Below, one piece after another: positions 1-10,690 of a stretch of DNA of 64,000 nt. The DNA is taken from NCBI GenBank assembly GCA_003013855.2, contig ML058484.1:4141344-4205343 (forward strand). Reading direction: 5' to 3'. Position numbers and translations under genes: made by a program. The stretch comes from Liriodendron chinense. Taxonomy: Eukaryota > Streptophyta > Magnoliopsida > Magnoliales > Magnoliaceae. The notes under the pieces are model-generated. The model was not told where the DNA came from and did no database searches. It saw only the letters and a list, made by a program, of their open reading frames with translations. The stretch's first letter is position 1. Every line of letters starts with the position of its first letter.

Positions 1-585
1 AACTTATTCTACCCAGTTCGAGAAATCTACAATTGTTCCCACCATGCGTAGACACCCGACATTAATTCATACGCTACTAGCTTTACTTTCTTCTCCTCCG
101 GAATGCCCATGTAATCAAAGAAGTTTTCTACTTCTGCTATCCAATCTGAGAATTCTTTAATACATAATAGACCATTGAAAACGAAAAGTTCGGCCTTACC
201 CCTATAATTTCGCTCAACACAATTTCTGCATTCATTACTGCTCGTGTGTTGTTGAGCAAGGATGTCCTTGACATCCTCATCGCTGCCTTTCTAATCCGTT
301 GTGGTAGGCCGACAATTTTCTATTGGAAGAGCGTGATGAAACGCTGGATTGATTCAAATTGTGATCGCAGGCAGTTGCGCGCCATCTTGATCCTGGCGTG
401 GAGCCAAAGCCGCTGTGATCTGATCGAGGGACTCTTACAGCCTTTGCATAGACATCTCAAATGATCGCTGAAGATCCTCCATCTTTTTCGTAAGATACTA
501 AGTCCCCTAATCACCGTCAACGGGATTGTTGCCATGTCCTTTAGATGCCATCTTCCTGAGGTTGCTCTTCACTCTGATACCAACT
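1..585 (-). pseudogene. Ty3/gypsy gag, 5' part (copy 1)
   Basis: Minus-strand sequence equivalent to 15673-16257, the start of gag in the gypsy element of copy 2. It ends at a primer binding site whose plus-strand form is CTCTGATACCAA (about 573-584), that is TTGGTATCAGAG on the minus strand, complementary to the 3' end of initiator tRNA-Met. The LTR begins at once. Short open stretches remain but no complete gag frame. Confidence 0.7.
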
Positions 586-1163
586 TGGTGCTGATGTAGG
601 TGGTGGTGAGATTAATCTACATCTCTCTCACGGGATAAACACTCTAAATCCCCAGAGTAATCCGAGAATCTTCAACCGACATTTCGAATCCATGAAGAAA
701 AGAACAAAGCAACGCTTTATTAATGAATGATAATCATGGATAATCCCTAAGCACGAGTTTAAATACTCCAAACAAGCCACAAAATCCTAAAAACGGGATT
801 AAAAAGAGTTTGAAACGAAAACGAAAACAAAATAGTAAAAATAAAAAAATTCTCGCAAATAGTGTCTGTCAGTTTATACGCCCGAGGACGGTCCGTCAGG
901 CGTCAATTCGGGCGACCGAAATGGACAAGAAATGTCCAGAGAGTTTACTGGAATAATTCGTCCCGTTTCGAGCACCCAACAATGGTGGTTAGGTGCTAGT
1001 TCGGGCGACTAAAATGAACAAAAAATATCTAGAGAGTTTGGCCTTATTTTTAGGCTAGAGTCGAGCGACCGACTAGAGTCAGTTGGGCGCCCGAAGTTTG
1101 CAGTGCTTCTTGGGGACCATTTGGTCAATCCTGACCATGTACTCCTCAGCCACCTGATCGTCA
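586..1163 (-). mobile_element. Ty3/gypsy LTR (copy 1)
   Basis: LTR of 578 bp matching 16258-16835 and, more weakly, 11172-11790. It abuts the primer binding site, so it is a 5' LTR on the minus strand. On that strand it begins TGACGATC and ends close to the binding site. It contains repeated GTCCAGAGAGTTT and GGGCG(A/C)C-type motifs in its presumed U3. Confidence 0.7.
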
Positions 1164-2655
1164 GCCCCAAGTGTAGGGTTGCGATGTAGTAATAATTCAG
1201 AAAGACCGAGATCGTCCCATAAGGATTTGTGTAGGTATTCACAATTAATTTCGCAAAATATCTTATAACTAAAATTGAATTAAGAACTATCTCTGAAAAT
1301 TGAATTGGATTGTATTGAAAAGTGAGTTGGGAAGAAAATCAAATAGACGAAGCACTGGGGCAATAAGGATCCACTTATAGCCATCTTCAATGCATAATTC
1401 AACTAGGTTTCTTACTACACAACTGGAATTAGAGTTCCATCTTATCTAGTCAGAATCTGGACGGTTAAATCACAATGAAACATCTCAGATAGATAAATCA
1501 TTCATTAATATAGTTCCCTCAATAAAGCTCAGGCATTGGGCACACTCAATTATACAGGTCAATCCTTTAACAAACAAGTTAAGATCACAATCATAATCTT
1601 CCTTAGATTCTATCACTAGACCTATTTAGAATCATGATTTGAACTTCAATCAAACTATAATCAATCAACAAAATATCAATCTCAGAATTTACAAAGATTA
1701 GAACTTCAGTTTGAATAGTTCCCTCATTAAGAACCATGTTCTAGATCATAGGGAATCCAATTTCTTGAATTATACAGATCTAAACAATGCAAAATAAATA
1801 AGAGTTTAGTTTTATAACATTTAATCATCACATGGGCCCGGAGTCATCAATAGATCAAAGAGAACTAGAATTAGAACTTTATTCAAACAGAAATAAACCA
1901 TGTTCTTCATTAAATCTAAAAAACAGAACCTAGGTTAAATCAAAGCATTGAAAACGAATTACTAGCTTCACCTCTTAGTCATAAGTAAGAGGTTTGGTTC
2001 ATCTCTAACATCCTTGAACTATAATCTCTAAAAAAACTAGAAAATAAAAGAAAAATAGAAAAACTAGAAGTAGAATCCTTCTCCTAAGCCTCCTTGTGCT
2101 TCTCCACTTCTCTAGATATCCTTAAAAGAGAAAAGAGGTTCCCCTTTTATAGAAAAATATGCCACTGCTTCAAATTTTGTAAGGATTTATATGCACTTGT
2201 ATCGTCGTCTTCGATGGATCCTTCGATGGATCGAAGCTCCCTTTGATGTATCATGACTTGGTTCGATGGATCGTAGATCTGTCTAGAGAGTTTAAAATTT
2301 TCATCTTCTGAATTTTAATTTTATGATGGATCGAAACTCTCGTTTAAATGGATCGAAATCCACTATACGATGGATTAAAAAACAGTCCAAAGAGTTGTCC
2401 AAAATTTTGATATTTCAGGTATGTTCAATGGATCCTACGATGGATCGAAGATTAATCGAAATGGAATTTACGATAGATCAAAGACCATTCGAAGCATCTA
2501 TCGATGTTATCTGTTTCTGCAATTGTTGAATCTTGAAGTCCAAACTTTCTCCACTTGGTTTCTTTCTTTATTTCCTTCTTCCAAATGATGTTCCATTATA
2601 TGTAAATGTTCTCTCTTGAACTCCATTTATTCAAATTTTTCTCTCATTCCTATAA
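1164..2655 (-). mobile_element. LTR-like block X (copy 1)
   Basis: Non-coding 1.5-kb block with a related copy at about 40560-42050 on the opposite strand. On the minus strand it has many TTCGATCCATCG-type repeats, then a TATA-like CTATAAAAGG, then a long AT-rich stretch ending near a GGGACGATCTCGGTC-type sequence (here around 1205-1220). That order (U3 repeats, TATA box, transcribed region) is what an LTR looks like. At both loci it lies downstream of Ty1/copia pol remnants, so a copia LTR is the best guess. Confidence 0.5.
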
Positions 2656-2879
2656 TAAAAAAAACACATTAAGTTAGCAAGCACTCGGTAAGTTGGCAAT
2701 GCACGTGCTGCCTATAAAGGTCGTGTGAGATTTTCTCTAACCTTGGAATAGCCTCTTTTGGTACTTTTGCACAGTGTAATGGTGGTGTCTCTTCAAGCCG
2801 ACACATGGCATGTATGTACACTAATGTAGACCATTCAAATCGTTGGCATAAACGTTGATGGTTCATAAATTAGCGCCGA

Positions 2880-3690
2880 TGGATCATCTTTGTCTATCAA
2901 CCTGCGTCTCTCTCAACTGACAGTAGATGAGAGTAAGCTTCACAACCAAAGACACGTAATGATGAGTAGTCAATCTGTTGACCACTCCATACTTCCTCTC
3001 AATTCTACTCTGGTGTGTGGCGCACTATGTTGTGCCTCACGATCCCTTTAACTTTGCAAAATTGATTGAATTCCCCTGAAGTGAATTCTCCACCGTTATC
3101 TATTCTTAACACTTTCACCTTCTATCCTAACTGTTTTTCCTCCAGCAACTTTCAATGCTTGAAGGTAGTGAACACATTATATTTATTTTTAAAAAAATAG
3201 ACTTATGTCTTTCTAAAATAGTCGTCAATGAATGAAACAACCTATGACGACCCTCTACTAGAAACTACAGGCGACAACCCGTATACATCTAAATGCACAT
3301 ACTCTAACACTGCTTTACATACATGTTTCTCCGATTTAAAAGACAACCTTGACTGTTTACCATACATACAATGCTTGAATATACTAAAAAGCAGAACTTT
3401 TAAATGCGAAAATTAAAAAAAAATGATCAGAAAGTACCTTCATGACCAATTCGCTCATGTGGCCTAAGCGCATCTACCACATATGTGCAGTCATGGAATC
3501 CTCTATAGACACTGCAGATCCACCTGATGAAGTGCTCACGATCAACCTGTAAAGACTATTGTTTCTCTGTGCTTTCATAACGATGAATGCTCCCTTAAAA
3601 ACTTGAAGGACACGATTAAAACCAATAAATTTGCACCCTATTGTCTTGAGTACCTTAAGAGATCCATATCAAATTCTTCTTCAACATAGA
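2880..3690 (-). pseudogene. Ty1/copia integrase relic (copy 1)
   Basis: On the minus strand, around 3010-3130, the translation reads VKVLRIDNGGEFTSGEF followed by FCKVKGIVRHNIVRHTPE. This is the copia integrase core with the second catalytic Asp and the HTPQQNG region, after which stops and frame changes follow. The relic continues toward 3690 without an open frame. It shares ancestry with the integrase part of the element at 27.1-27.6 kb. Confidence 0.6.
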
Positions 3691-3989
3691 GACATACTTC
3701 ATATATATTAAGATGTTTTCAATCACATCAAATATCCTAATGCGCACCAAACAAATACCCACAACTTTACAGGCGTAGTCATCGCCTAAGAAACTGAACT
3801 ACTATCATACTCTCTAAATACGGTGAATGAACTCCGGTCAGAATACATGTGATATGAGGCACTTAGATTCGAGAGCCACTATGAGATACCCACACTTTAA
3901 GTCATCCTTACTTTCAAACACAGTGGTGCATGCATTTATTGATGATGGGAGAGAAAATACATGTAAATACACCATTATTTTAAAACCCC

Positions 3990-4260
3990 CGTGAAGAGAT
4001 CCTATGAATAGGTTGGATGGAAATAAAGATCATAGTTAGCCTGAAGGTTCCAACGGTGGGTGTCATTATCACCGCGGCTTCCTAAGGTGTGATACACTTG
4101 AGGCTTGAATCTGCCAACTTTTTTTTTTTTTTTTTTTTTTTTGTCTTATGCCCTAAAGTGATATAGAAAAATGGATGGACGGTGTGGATAAACCCATACA
4201 TTACGGTGGGCCCCTCGGAGGACCAGCCTGTCCCAAGCTCAGGACAGGCGGGTTAGTACC
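3990..4260 (+). mobile_element. MITE, right half (copy 1)
   Basis: The inner half of the window's dominant MITE superfamily: a GGATGGACGGTGTGGAT-type segment, then GGTGGGCCCC, then a terminal inverted-repeat tip reading AATCCGCGTCC at about 4250-4262. The left half is missing and replaced by the copia relic. A pure T tract of about 21 bp lies at 4122-4142. Confidence 0.65.
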
Positions 4261-4489
4261 CAATCCGCGTCCGAATTTGTCGTGCTGACATTTTGACCAT
4301 TTGAAAGTATTATGGTACTTTGGGATAAAAGTGTAATTAAAAGATATATACAGATGGATGACTGTAATTTTACTATATTCATGTGCTTGGCTGCGATTCC
4401 TTTTTTTTTATTCATTGGTTTCCCTGACCACTAAAAAATCCTAACCCAGCGACTTGTCTGGGTCATTCTATATTAATTTTGAGAAAAAA

Positions 4490-6118
4490 AAAAAACTTCC
4501 ATACTCTGTTGGAACATGATGGATGATACGCGAGCACTTATAGATTACTTAGAAATTGCAGATGTGGAATAAATGTGACTCAAATTAATTGTCCAAATTA
4601 TGGGTTCTTGTTTAGATATATCATTAATAAAAAGATTACACTTATTTGAATATTAATTTCCAGATTAGTGGACATTTACTGAACAGTTAAGAATGAAAAA
4701 ATAAAAATAAAAATCCAACAGCCCTATTTTAGCAAACACGCATTCACCAATTAAAGGTTAAGATTGTTGGACCAATCTGATTTTGGGACTGTGACTAAGT
4801 GACAACGAGTTCTACAATTTAGCCAGTTCAATTTGAGTTAATTAACTTATGCCTCGAGGATTGTTTCTAAGTGCCTGTGTATGAAGTAGCATACACAACC
4901 AGAGTATCTAATTATTGTTTAATTTAATCAAATTGGTTGTTCCTAGTCTGCCTTTCCCACACATACCTAAACAAAAGAATAAAAAAACTCTGGTACTCTG
5001 GCAGGGTACGATGGTTGATACGCAGGCACTGAGGAATATTATACGTGTTCAACGTGTAATTCAAATCAAACCGTTAATCGCATCGCAGGTCCAGCATCTA
5101 AGATTGTTTGCTTTGGGCTGATGCATTTGGCACGTACAGTTTCTTAGTGCACCTCCACGACACCACTTGATTGTACTCGCTTCTCAAACATGCAACACAG
5201 CTTCAGTGTATAAGATCCAACCCGTTCATCAGATGTGCCCCGCAGGGTTAGATGCCTAGATAAAAAGAAAAGAAAAGAAAAAAAAAAAAAGGCTTTCCCT
5301 CATCTGATGTAAGACACGCACGTGAAATATAGATCCACGGCAAGTTTCTTTCAACCGTCCATTTCTTTGGTCAACGTGACTACTGAACAATCGTTAAACA
5401 TGTTGACTTTTCGGCCAAATCATTGAGATTGAGAGAGGCCCACCTAATTACCAACTTGGATTTCTATATGCATACAACTAACGCGTTATATTACACAAAA
5501 GTACTCCAGTCAACGTGAACGCGGTTCGCGGAGCTCCGAAAAAAACAAATAAAGGGAACTCATTCGATACTCTGGCTATGTACAACACTTACTACTCAAG
5601 CATTTGCAAATGGTATATGTGGCATATATTAAATTAAATTAAACCGAATAAATTGTGTAACCCGTCATTACCAAATTAAAGTCCAAAACACAGATTAGTT
5701 GAACGATTTTAAACTACCATTCTTAAACGTTTTTTGTTGATATAAGACATAAGATTTTTTTTAACCGTCCAATATATGTCCCCTACAATAGTTCATGATA
5801 CATCTAAACTATTACACGTAGTTTGGACAGTTTAATTTAAATTATTTATATGACACTGGTACAATTTTAAAGTAAATTTCTAAAAGTACGCATACCATCG
5901 ATCACACTCTGCTAGAGTATGAAAAATCTTCTAATAAATAAATTACTCCAGAAACAATGACAATTGACCTAAAAATCAGATCTAGTTGAGAAGAGAGACG
6001 GACAAGAAAGCAAGGACTAAAATCAGTGTGGGTCGGGTATCACATCGTTCAGTATCCGATCGGGCTCATATCGCCCGTTATTGAGTTGTTTCGGGTCAAC
6101 ACAGCTGCATCGTCGATC
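4490..6118 (+). promoter_or_regulatory. DUF247-1 upstream region
   Basis: AT-rich 5' flank of DUF247-1. Several blocks are conserved upstream of DUF247-2, DUF247-3 and DUF247-4: an AGAGTATCTAA(T/C)TAT segment (about 4903-4916), and a GATGGTTGATAC segment (about 5009-5020) followed by AGGCACTGAGGAAT. A leader segment GGACTAAAATCAGTG just before the gene (about 6013-6027) is also shared with DUF247-4. I cannot assign a transcription start or TATA box with confidence. Confidence 0.45.
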
Positions 6119-7648
6119 ATGGATGAGAACGATATGTACCAGGTTTGGAGGATGCTTGAGAAGAAAGATAAGAAAGAAGTAGAAGTGGAAGGGAGCACAT
6201 CGATCAAGGCCACCAGAAGGAGATTTCTAGCCTCAGGTGGCCAAGCACTAGCCAATTCCATGAGGAAATCGCTCGCGGCAACCGTTTCCAAGCCCAAATT
6301 TGGAAAGCCGCCTACCATCTTCAAGGTCCCACAAAGAATCCGGCAAGGAAACAAGGATGCGTATGAGCCCGAGATCCTGTCGATCGGCCCATACCATCGT
6401 GGCAAGAAGAGCCTACAAAGCATGGAAGAGCACAAATGGCGGTACCTACATTCGATCCTCTCCCGCAATCCGAACTATCGATTGGAGGACTACCTTGAGG
6501 CGATCAAGGAATTGGAGAATCAAGCACGAAGTTCCTACGCCGCAAATGTGGGCCAACAAACCGGCAACAATGGCAACGAGTTCGTGAAAATGATGATGCT
6601 TGATGGTTGCTTCATCGTCGAGCTCTTTCTCAAGCAAAAAGAGGAGCTACATGAGGTGGACCCGATATTTAGTATGATTTGGATGCTGCCGCTAATCGGG
6701 TATGATTTGCTCCTCCTGGAAAATCAAATTCCTTTCTTGGTTCTGCAGTGTATATTTGAAATGGCTAGTCCGGTAGACAAACCATTACCATATTCACTTG
6801 CCGAGCTCGCCCTTGATTTTTTTGATCTATTCATGCCTAGGAATAAGGAAATCCCCATCAGAGATCCTATCTACCATCTTCTCCATTTGTTCCACTCGCA
6901 TTTGATACCGACCCCAACTCGTAGTAATGAGTCCAGCAACCGTCCGCGCAATCCTACCGCCGAATCCATTCATAACAAATGGAAGAATCTACTCATGTTA
7001 TTGCGCTCGAACGGTTTCCTCTCAAATTCAAATAACGCACGCCTGCCCATTAGTAAAAATCAAACTACACCGTCACCGCCTCCAGTACCGATCAAGATGA
7101 TCCCTTGTGCAACCGAGCTCCAACTGACAGGGGTCAAATTCAAGAAGAAAGAGAAGTGGAGTAGCATCTTGGACGTGAAATTTAGCAACGGGGTGATGGA
7201 AATCCCGCCATTGTCAGTAAATGCCTTCACCAATTCTCTCATTCGGAACCTTGTAGCATTCGAACAATGCTACCCAAATGCAAGAATCCGCTTCACAACT
7301 TATGTTTCCTTCATGGATTGCATTGTCAACACATCCAAGGATGTGGCGTTGCTCCACCGTGATGGGATCATAGATCATTTACTGGGAAGTGATGAGGAGG
7401 TGGCCCAATTATTCAACCGACTCGGCAATGGGACATTCGATTTTGAGAATAATTACCTTTCAGGTCTATACAAGGATGTGGAACAACATTGCAAGACCAA
7501 ATGGAACATGCGGTGGGCGAGCTTGAGGCGTGATTATTTCACCAACCCATGGGCGACTGTTTCTTCCATAGCGGCTGCCATCCTCCTCATGCTCACCATC
7601 ACCCAAACGTTCTTCACCGTCTTCCCCTATTTTCGACGGTCATCCTAG
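6119..7648 (+). CDS. DUF247-1, DUF247/UPF0481 membrane protein (intact)
   Basis: Single-exon gene for a 509-residue protein of the plant DUF247 (PF03140, UPF0481) family. The first ATG in frame is at 6119; the open frame extends 93 bp further upstream without another ATG. Residues 1-65 are a charged variable lead. The DUF247 domain runs from about 67 to the C-terminus, with PPTIFKVP, the family hallmark SIGPYHRGKKSL at 88-99, MEEHKWRYL, and later LDGCFIVELFL, LLLENQIPF and FEQCYP. Residues about 480-503 form one hydrophobic C-terminal helix, a probable membrane anchor. An AATAAA sits at 7710. Biochemical function is unknown for most of the family; in grasses DUF247 genes lie at the S and Z self-incompatibility loci. 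No introns are needed. Compared with copies 2 and 3 it carries private changes such as E-to-Q, V-to-L and P-to-R near its end. Confidence 0.92.
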   Translation: MDENDMYQVWRMLEKKDKKEVEVEGSTSIKATRRRFLASGGQALANSMRKSLAATVSKPKFGKPPTIFKVPQRIRQGNKDAYEPEILSIGPYHRGKKSLQSMEEHKWRYLHSILSRNPNYRLEDYLEAIKELENQARSSYAANVGQQTGNNGNEFVKMMMLDGCFIVELFLKQKEELHEVDPIFSMIWMLPLIGYDLLLLENQIPFLVLQCIFEMASPVDKPLPYSLAELALDFFDLFMPRNKEIPIRDPIYHLLHLFHSHLIPTPTRSNESSNRPRNPTAESIHNKWKNLLMLLRSNGFLSNSNNARLPISKNQTTPSPPPVPIKMIPCATELQLTGVKFKKKEKWSSILDVKFSNGVMEIPPLSVNAFTNSLIRNLVAFEQCYPNARIRFTTYVSFMDCIVNTSKDVALLHRDGIIDHLLGSDEEVAQLFNRLGNGTFDFENNYLSGLYKDVEQHCKTKWNMRWASLRRDYFTNPWATVSSIAAAILLMLTITQTFFTVFPYFRRSS

Positions 7649-7709
7649 CTCTTGATCATCATCATGTTTTAATGGTTTAGATAATGATTTTTCTCATTAG
7701 TTTTTTGCT

Positions 7710-7715
7710 AATAAA
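7710..7715 (+). terminator. DUF247-1 poly(A) signal
   Basis: Canonical AATAAA 62 bp after the stop codon. The same hexamer context (GCTAATAAAAGTATC) is kept after DUF247-2, and GCTAATGAAAGTATC after DUF247-3. Confidence 0.5.
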
Positions 7716-7769
7716 AGTATCTGTTGTGTGTGTGTGTGAGAAAAACATTGCTGTAGAATGTGCTTCTTG

Positions 7770-8175
7770 TACTATTGTGACTTGTCCCAACTCGTTTGGG
7801 TTCACTCTAGTCTAGTGATCCCTACCGAGTTCGAGTTGGGTTGACTCAGACAGAGTTGCCAAGCATGGCTAGCGATGGATGAGAATCCTGATGGGAACCA
7901 TCGAACCAACCCGATTTCTAATTAGATCCGAATTAATCCATGGCCCCAAACCTGTGGGTTCGAATCCATGACCCTTCAAACCGGTCCTGAACTGCATCCA
8001 GATGTTTGGGCTGTCAACGGTCGGGTTAGGGTCGCTCCTATAGTACCGGTGTCCAGGCTAACCAGTTTGGGATCTTGCCTGGCGTGGGTCTAGTTCTTGA
8101 AGGCACAGACCTGGATTCGATCAGGCTCAGGTATGGACCAATGGATCTTGGCTTCGAGTTAGGTTTGGATAGATA
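7770..8175 (+). repeat. Dispersed block D, copy 1
   Basis: About 400-bp non-coding block rich in (A/C)CC(A/G)A and GGGTT motifs. It recurs downstream of DUF247-2 (about 23505-23895) and DUF247-3 (about 31895-32305), and as a detached copy at about 52015-52445. All read in the same direction. At the first three sites an AT microsatellite follows within 50-100 bp. I do not recognise the family. Confidence 0.65.
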
Positions 8176-8220
8176 AGAGCATTGATATAACTGGGCCAAT
8201 CAATGAATAGATTAAATTGC

Positions 8221-8221
<1 letters not shown>

Positions 8222-8272
<51 letters not shown>
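8222..8272. repeat. (AT)n microsatellite
   Basis: About 25 AT units. The equivalent array in copy 2 (about 23960-23993) is shorter. Confidence 0.95.
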
Positions 8273-8274
<2 letters not shown>

Positions 8275-8275
8275 T

Positions 8276-8368
8276 CGACCTCATGGGAACTTCCCATGAG
8301 GTCGAGCTGTGTGGGCCCTTGTGATGTTTGTTAAACATCAACACCGTGCATTTGATGGGTCCCCTTTA
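8276..8368. mobile_element. MITE end truncated at the duplication junction
   Basis: Starts with a perfect 13-bp inverted repeat (GACCTCATGGGAA, one base, TTCCCATGAGGTC), followed by GTCGAGCTGTGTGGGCCC and a second small hairpin GATGTTTGTTAAACATC. The same terminal sequence occurs inverted at about 24550-24576, where a whole copy of the element survives. Here only the first ~75 bp of the element remain before PMEI sequence begins. Confidence 0.7.
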
Positions 8369-8863
8369 CATGGCCACCAAACATCGCCCTGGAAGCCATC
8401 CCCTGCCGTCGATGCAGCCATCAAAAACTTGTGTGCCCAGACGGACTACGTAGACCTCTGCGTCACCTCCATCAGCAGCTTCCAGCTTGGCCCCGGACCC
8501 ATCAATGCAGCCGTGATCTTGCAGGTTGCGATAAAGGCCTCCATCCGCCACGCACAGGCCGCTCTCAATGACGCCAAGAAGCATGCCGCCAACCCAAGCC
8601 TACCCCCCTTCACGGCACAAAACATGAAGGTGTGCGAGGAGAACTACAGCTCGGCACTTGATAACCTCCAGAATGCAGCCAAGGCGGCCACAGCCAATGA
8701 CAAGGGGACGTTGAACAGCATGCTCAGCGCAGCAATGACAGACTTTAATACATGCGCAGACGGGTTCATGGAAATGCCAGGGGCGTCGCCACTGGCGAGC
8801 TATGACGTCAAGCTTCCGAAACTGGCTAGCAACTGCCTTGCCATTGCTAGCAAGATGAACTGA
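8324..8863 (+). CDS. PMEI/invertase-inhibitor domain protein, 5'-truncated and fused to a MITE end
   Basis: The frame encodes up to 179 residues. Residues about 28-179 are a complete plant invertase/pectin methylesterase inhibitor domain: Cys37 and Cys46 (helical hairpin pair), Cys104 and Cys144 (second pair) and a late Cys171, with DYVDLC, VCEENYSSALDNL and TCADGF in the expected places. Such proteins inhibit pectin methylesterase in the wall or acid invertase; the sequence does not tell which. They normally start with a signal peptide; here there is none. The only in-frame ATG upstream (8324) lies inside the truncated MITE end, and codons before about residue 16 are transposon-derived. The junction at 8368/8369 cuts the gene in its linker. 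Probably a dead fragment, or a leaderless chimera if transcribed. Confidence 0.75.
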   Translation: MFVKHQHRAFDGSPLHGHQTSPWKPSPAVDAAIKNLCAQTDYVDLCVTSISSFQLGPGPINAAVILQVAIKASIRHAQAALNDAKKHAANPSLPPFTAQNMKVCEENYSSALDNLQNAAKAATANDKGTLNSMLSAAMTDFNTCADGFMEMPGASPLASYDVKLPKLASNCLAIASKMN

Positions 8864-9120
8864 ACATAATCTCTTTGCATCTTCTTCTTCTTCTTCTTCT
8901 CATTGTCTCTTCTGTTGGTTTTTCTACATTTGTTTCTTGATGTATTTATACTCTATTTTCTCACATGAGATTTTTTTTTTTTCTTATATAAATATATTTA
9001 AAATGTGATGAAAAAGATTATATACTAATAAAAGGGTTTTTTCATATAGCCGCCTACGGTTTAAGCTATGGACGGATAACTGTATATCGAGTACATCTTT
9101 CAAAACCGCTTACCCTTCAC
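8864..9120. other. PMEI 3' flank
   Basis: Non-coding. A CTT-repeat stretch and T-rich DNA follow the stop codon, with an AATAAA-like site at about 9026-9032. Nothing else recognised. Confidence 0.5.
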
Positions 9121-9124
9121 AAAT

Positions 9125-9640
9125 GAGTGCGGATCATCTGTGCTGAGCGTGCTACACAACATTACTTTTAACTGTGTGGGGCTTCTTTGGGTCCCACAAT
9201 AATTTATGTTTCATATCCACACCGTCCATCAATTTTTACAGATGATTCTAGAGTATGAGCCCAAAACCGAGGTATATCTAAAGCTCAACTAAACCACGTC
9301 AAAGTGAGTAGCCAAGATTGAATGGAAACCGTAGACATCTTCCTAGGGTCTGCCGTTACAATTTTTTGCTATCTAACCCCTTAATAATGTTACACATACC
9401 TTTATGAAGGGAAAAATACAAATATAAGTTTGATCAGAGCCTCCTATGGAGCCAATAAGTTTTTAACAGTAGGCGTTCAATTCAGACCGTTTCTATAGTG
9501 TGGCCCGGTTGAGCTTAGTTCTGCCTCATTTTTTGTCTATTTCCATTAAATGGTATGAAAAAAATGGTTGGACGGTGTGAATCTGATAAATACATCGTAA
9601 TAGGGCCTACTGAAGTTTCACATGTAAATACTACTTGTTT
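9125..9640 (+). mobile_element. MITE of the GGATGGACGGTGTGGAT superfamily
   Basis: About 500 bp. The left arm holds CACACCGTCCATCAATTTTT, and the right arm holds its inverted partner GGTTGGACGGTGTGAAT before GGGCCTACTGAAGTTTCACA. The middle has the family segments GAGCCCAAAACC and CAATAAGTTTTTAACAGTAG. No coding capacity; boundaries approximate. Confidence 0.65.
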
Positions 9641-9687
9641 TCTTCTTCTCAAAGGAATGTGCTGCACCACGTGAGCACATTAGGTGA

Positions 9688-10192
9688 GACCCTGGCGTCA
9701 CCCAAGACCGTGTGGCCTTTACAGTGGTGCCCACTTTGACATGTGTATTCTATAACCACCCGGTCCTTCCAATTTTTCAGATCAGTTTAAAGAATTATCC
9801 AAAAAATGGAACAGTGGTGGCTTACCATTACCTATGCCATAGGAAAAAGTGGTGACTTACCAATAACAGGCCACAAAAGTTTTGTATCAAGCTGATATAT
9901 GTTTTTCCACTTCATCCAGGCTCATGTGAACTTATTAACAGATTGGATGTCAAATAAAAACCATGGAAACATTAAGTTGATCCCTAATAAGTTTTTAATA
10001 GTATTCAATCACCACTTTTTCCTAGAGTATGGTCCACCTGATAATTGGATATTCTTAAATTTTGGTAGAATGGTCTAAAATGATCTGAAAATTCAGATGG
10101 ACCGAGTGGATATAGAATAAACAAATCAAGGTGGGCCCCACAATAAGGGTTGCACCGTCTTGGCTGATGCCCAGTCTCACCTAATCCGCTCC
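9688..10192 (+). mobile_element. MITE with 45-bp terminal inverted repeats
   Basis: The left end ATTAGGTGAGACCCTGGCGT followed by CACCCAAGACCGTGT is matched in inverted order by ACCGTCTTGGCTGATGCCCA then GTCTCACCTAAT at the right end. The inner part carries the same superfamily segments as its neighbours. It is about 500 bp and non-coding. Confidence 0.75.
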
Positions 10193-10209
10193 CCTGCATC
10201 ACACACTGA

Positions 10210-10690
10210 GCACAGGTGTGAAATTTACGTGGGCTCCACGAAGATGTATTTGTTAGATCCACACCGTCACTTCATTTTTTCAGATCATTATAGGCTATGA
10301 ACCCAAAACCAATGTAGATTCAAAGTTAAAATGGAACACATCATTGAGGACATTAGGAATTGATGCTACCATTGAAAACTTCTTGGGGCCACAGGATGCT
10401 CTTATGAAGCTGAAATTTTTATTTTAACTTCATCTACGCATGTGTGATCTTATGAACAGGTCAGATGGAAAATAAGCCTCATGTTGGCCCTAGAAAAGTT
10501 TCGACGGAAGTGTGTTCAATCTCCGCTGCTTTATGTGGTGTGATTCACTTGATACTTGGATGCACCTCGTTTTTGGGATCCTGCTCTAGCTTTATCTGGA
10601 AAAATTAATGGACCGTATAGATTTAACAAAACAATCATGGTGGGACTCAGAAAAAGTTCCACACGTTAAAAGTAAGTTGTGTAGTTAGCA
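10210..10690 (+). mobile_element. MITE, third in the row
   Basis: Begins near GTGTGAAATTTACGTGGG and ends near AAAAGTTCCACACGTTAAAA; the same element type occurs at about 47375-47815. It contains GATCCACACCGTC and an inverted ATGGACCGTATAGAT partner. Non-coding. Confidence 0.6.

Larger units (their letters stand above)
1..8368. repeat. Tandem segmental duplication, copy 1 (right part)
   Basis: This stretch matches 15673-24076 base for base apart from scattered substitutions and small indels. In the DUF247 reading frame I count about ten differences in 1.6 kb. The match starts at the first base of the window, so the true left edge lies outside. It stops abruptly after the shared run GGGTCCCCTTTA at 8368; beyond that, copy 1 enters PMEI coding sequence and copy 2 continues into the rest of a MITE. 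A direct tandem duplication with its junction at 8368/8369 explains this. The largest indel is about 88 bp present near 18356-18445 and absent at about 2670. Confidence 0.95.

Noticed and set aside
6026..6118. Upstream extension of the DUF247-1 frame as coding
   Set aside because: The frame is open but has no ATG before 6119, and DUF247-4 has a stop codon in the equivalent stretch.
6049..6468. Antisense frames across DUF247 genes (also 21773-22201 and 30151-30417)
   Set aside because: Mirror frames of the GC-rich coding strand with no independent support.
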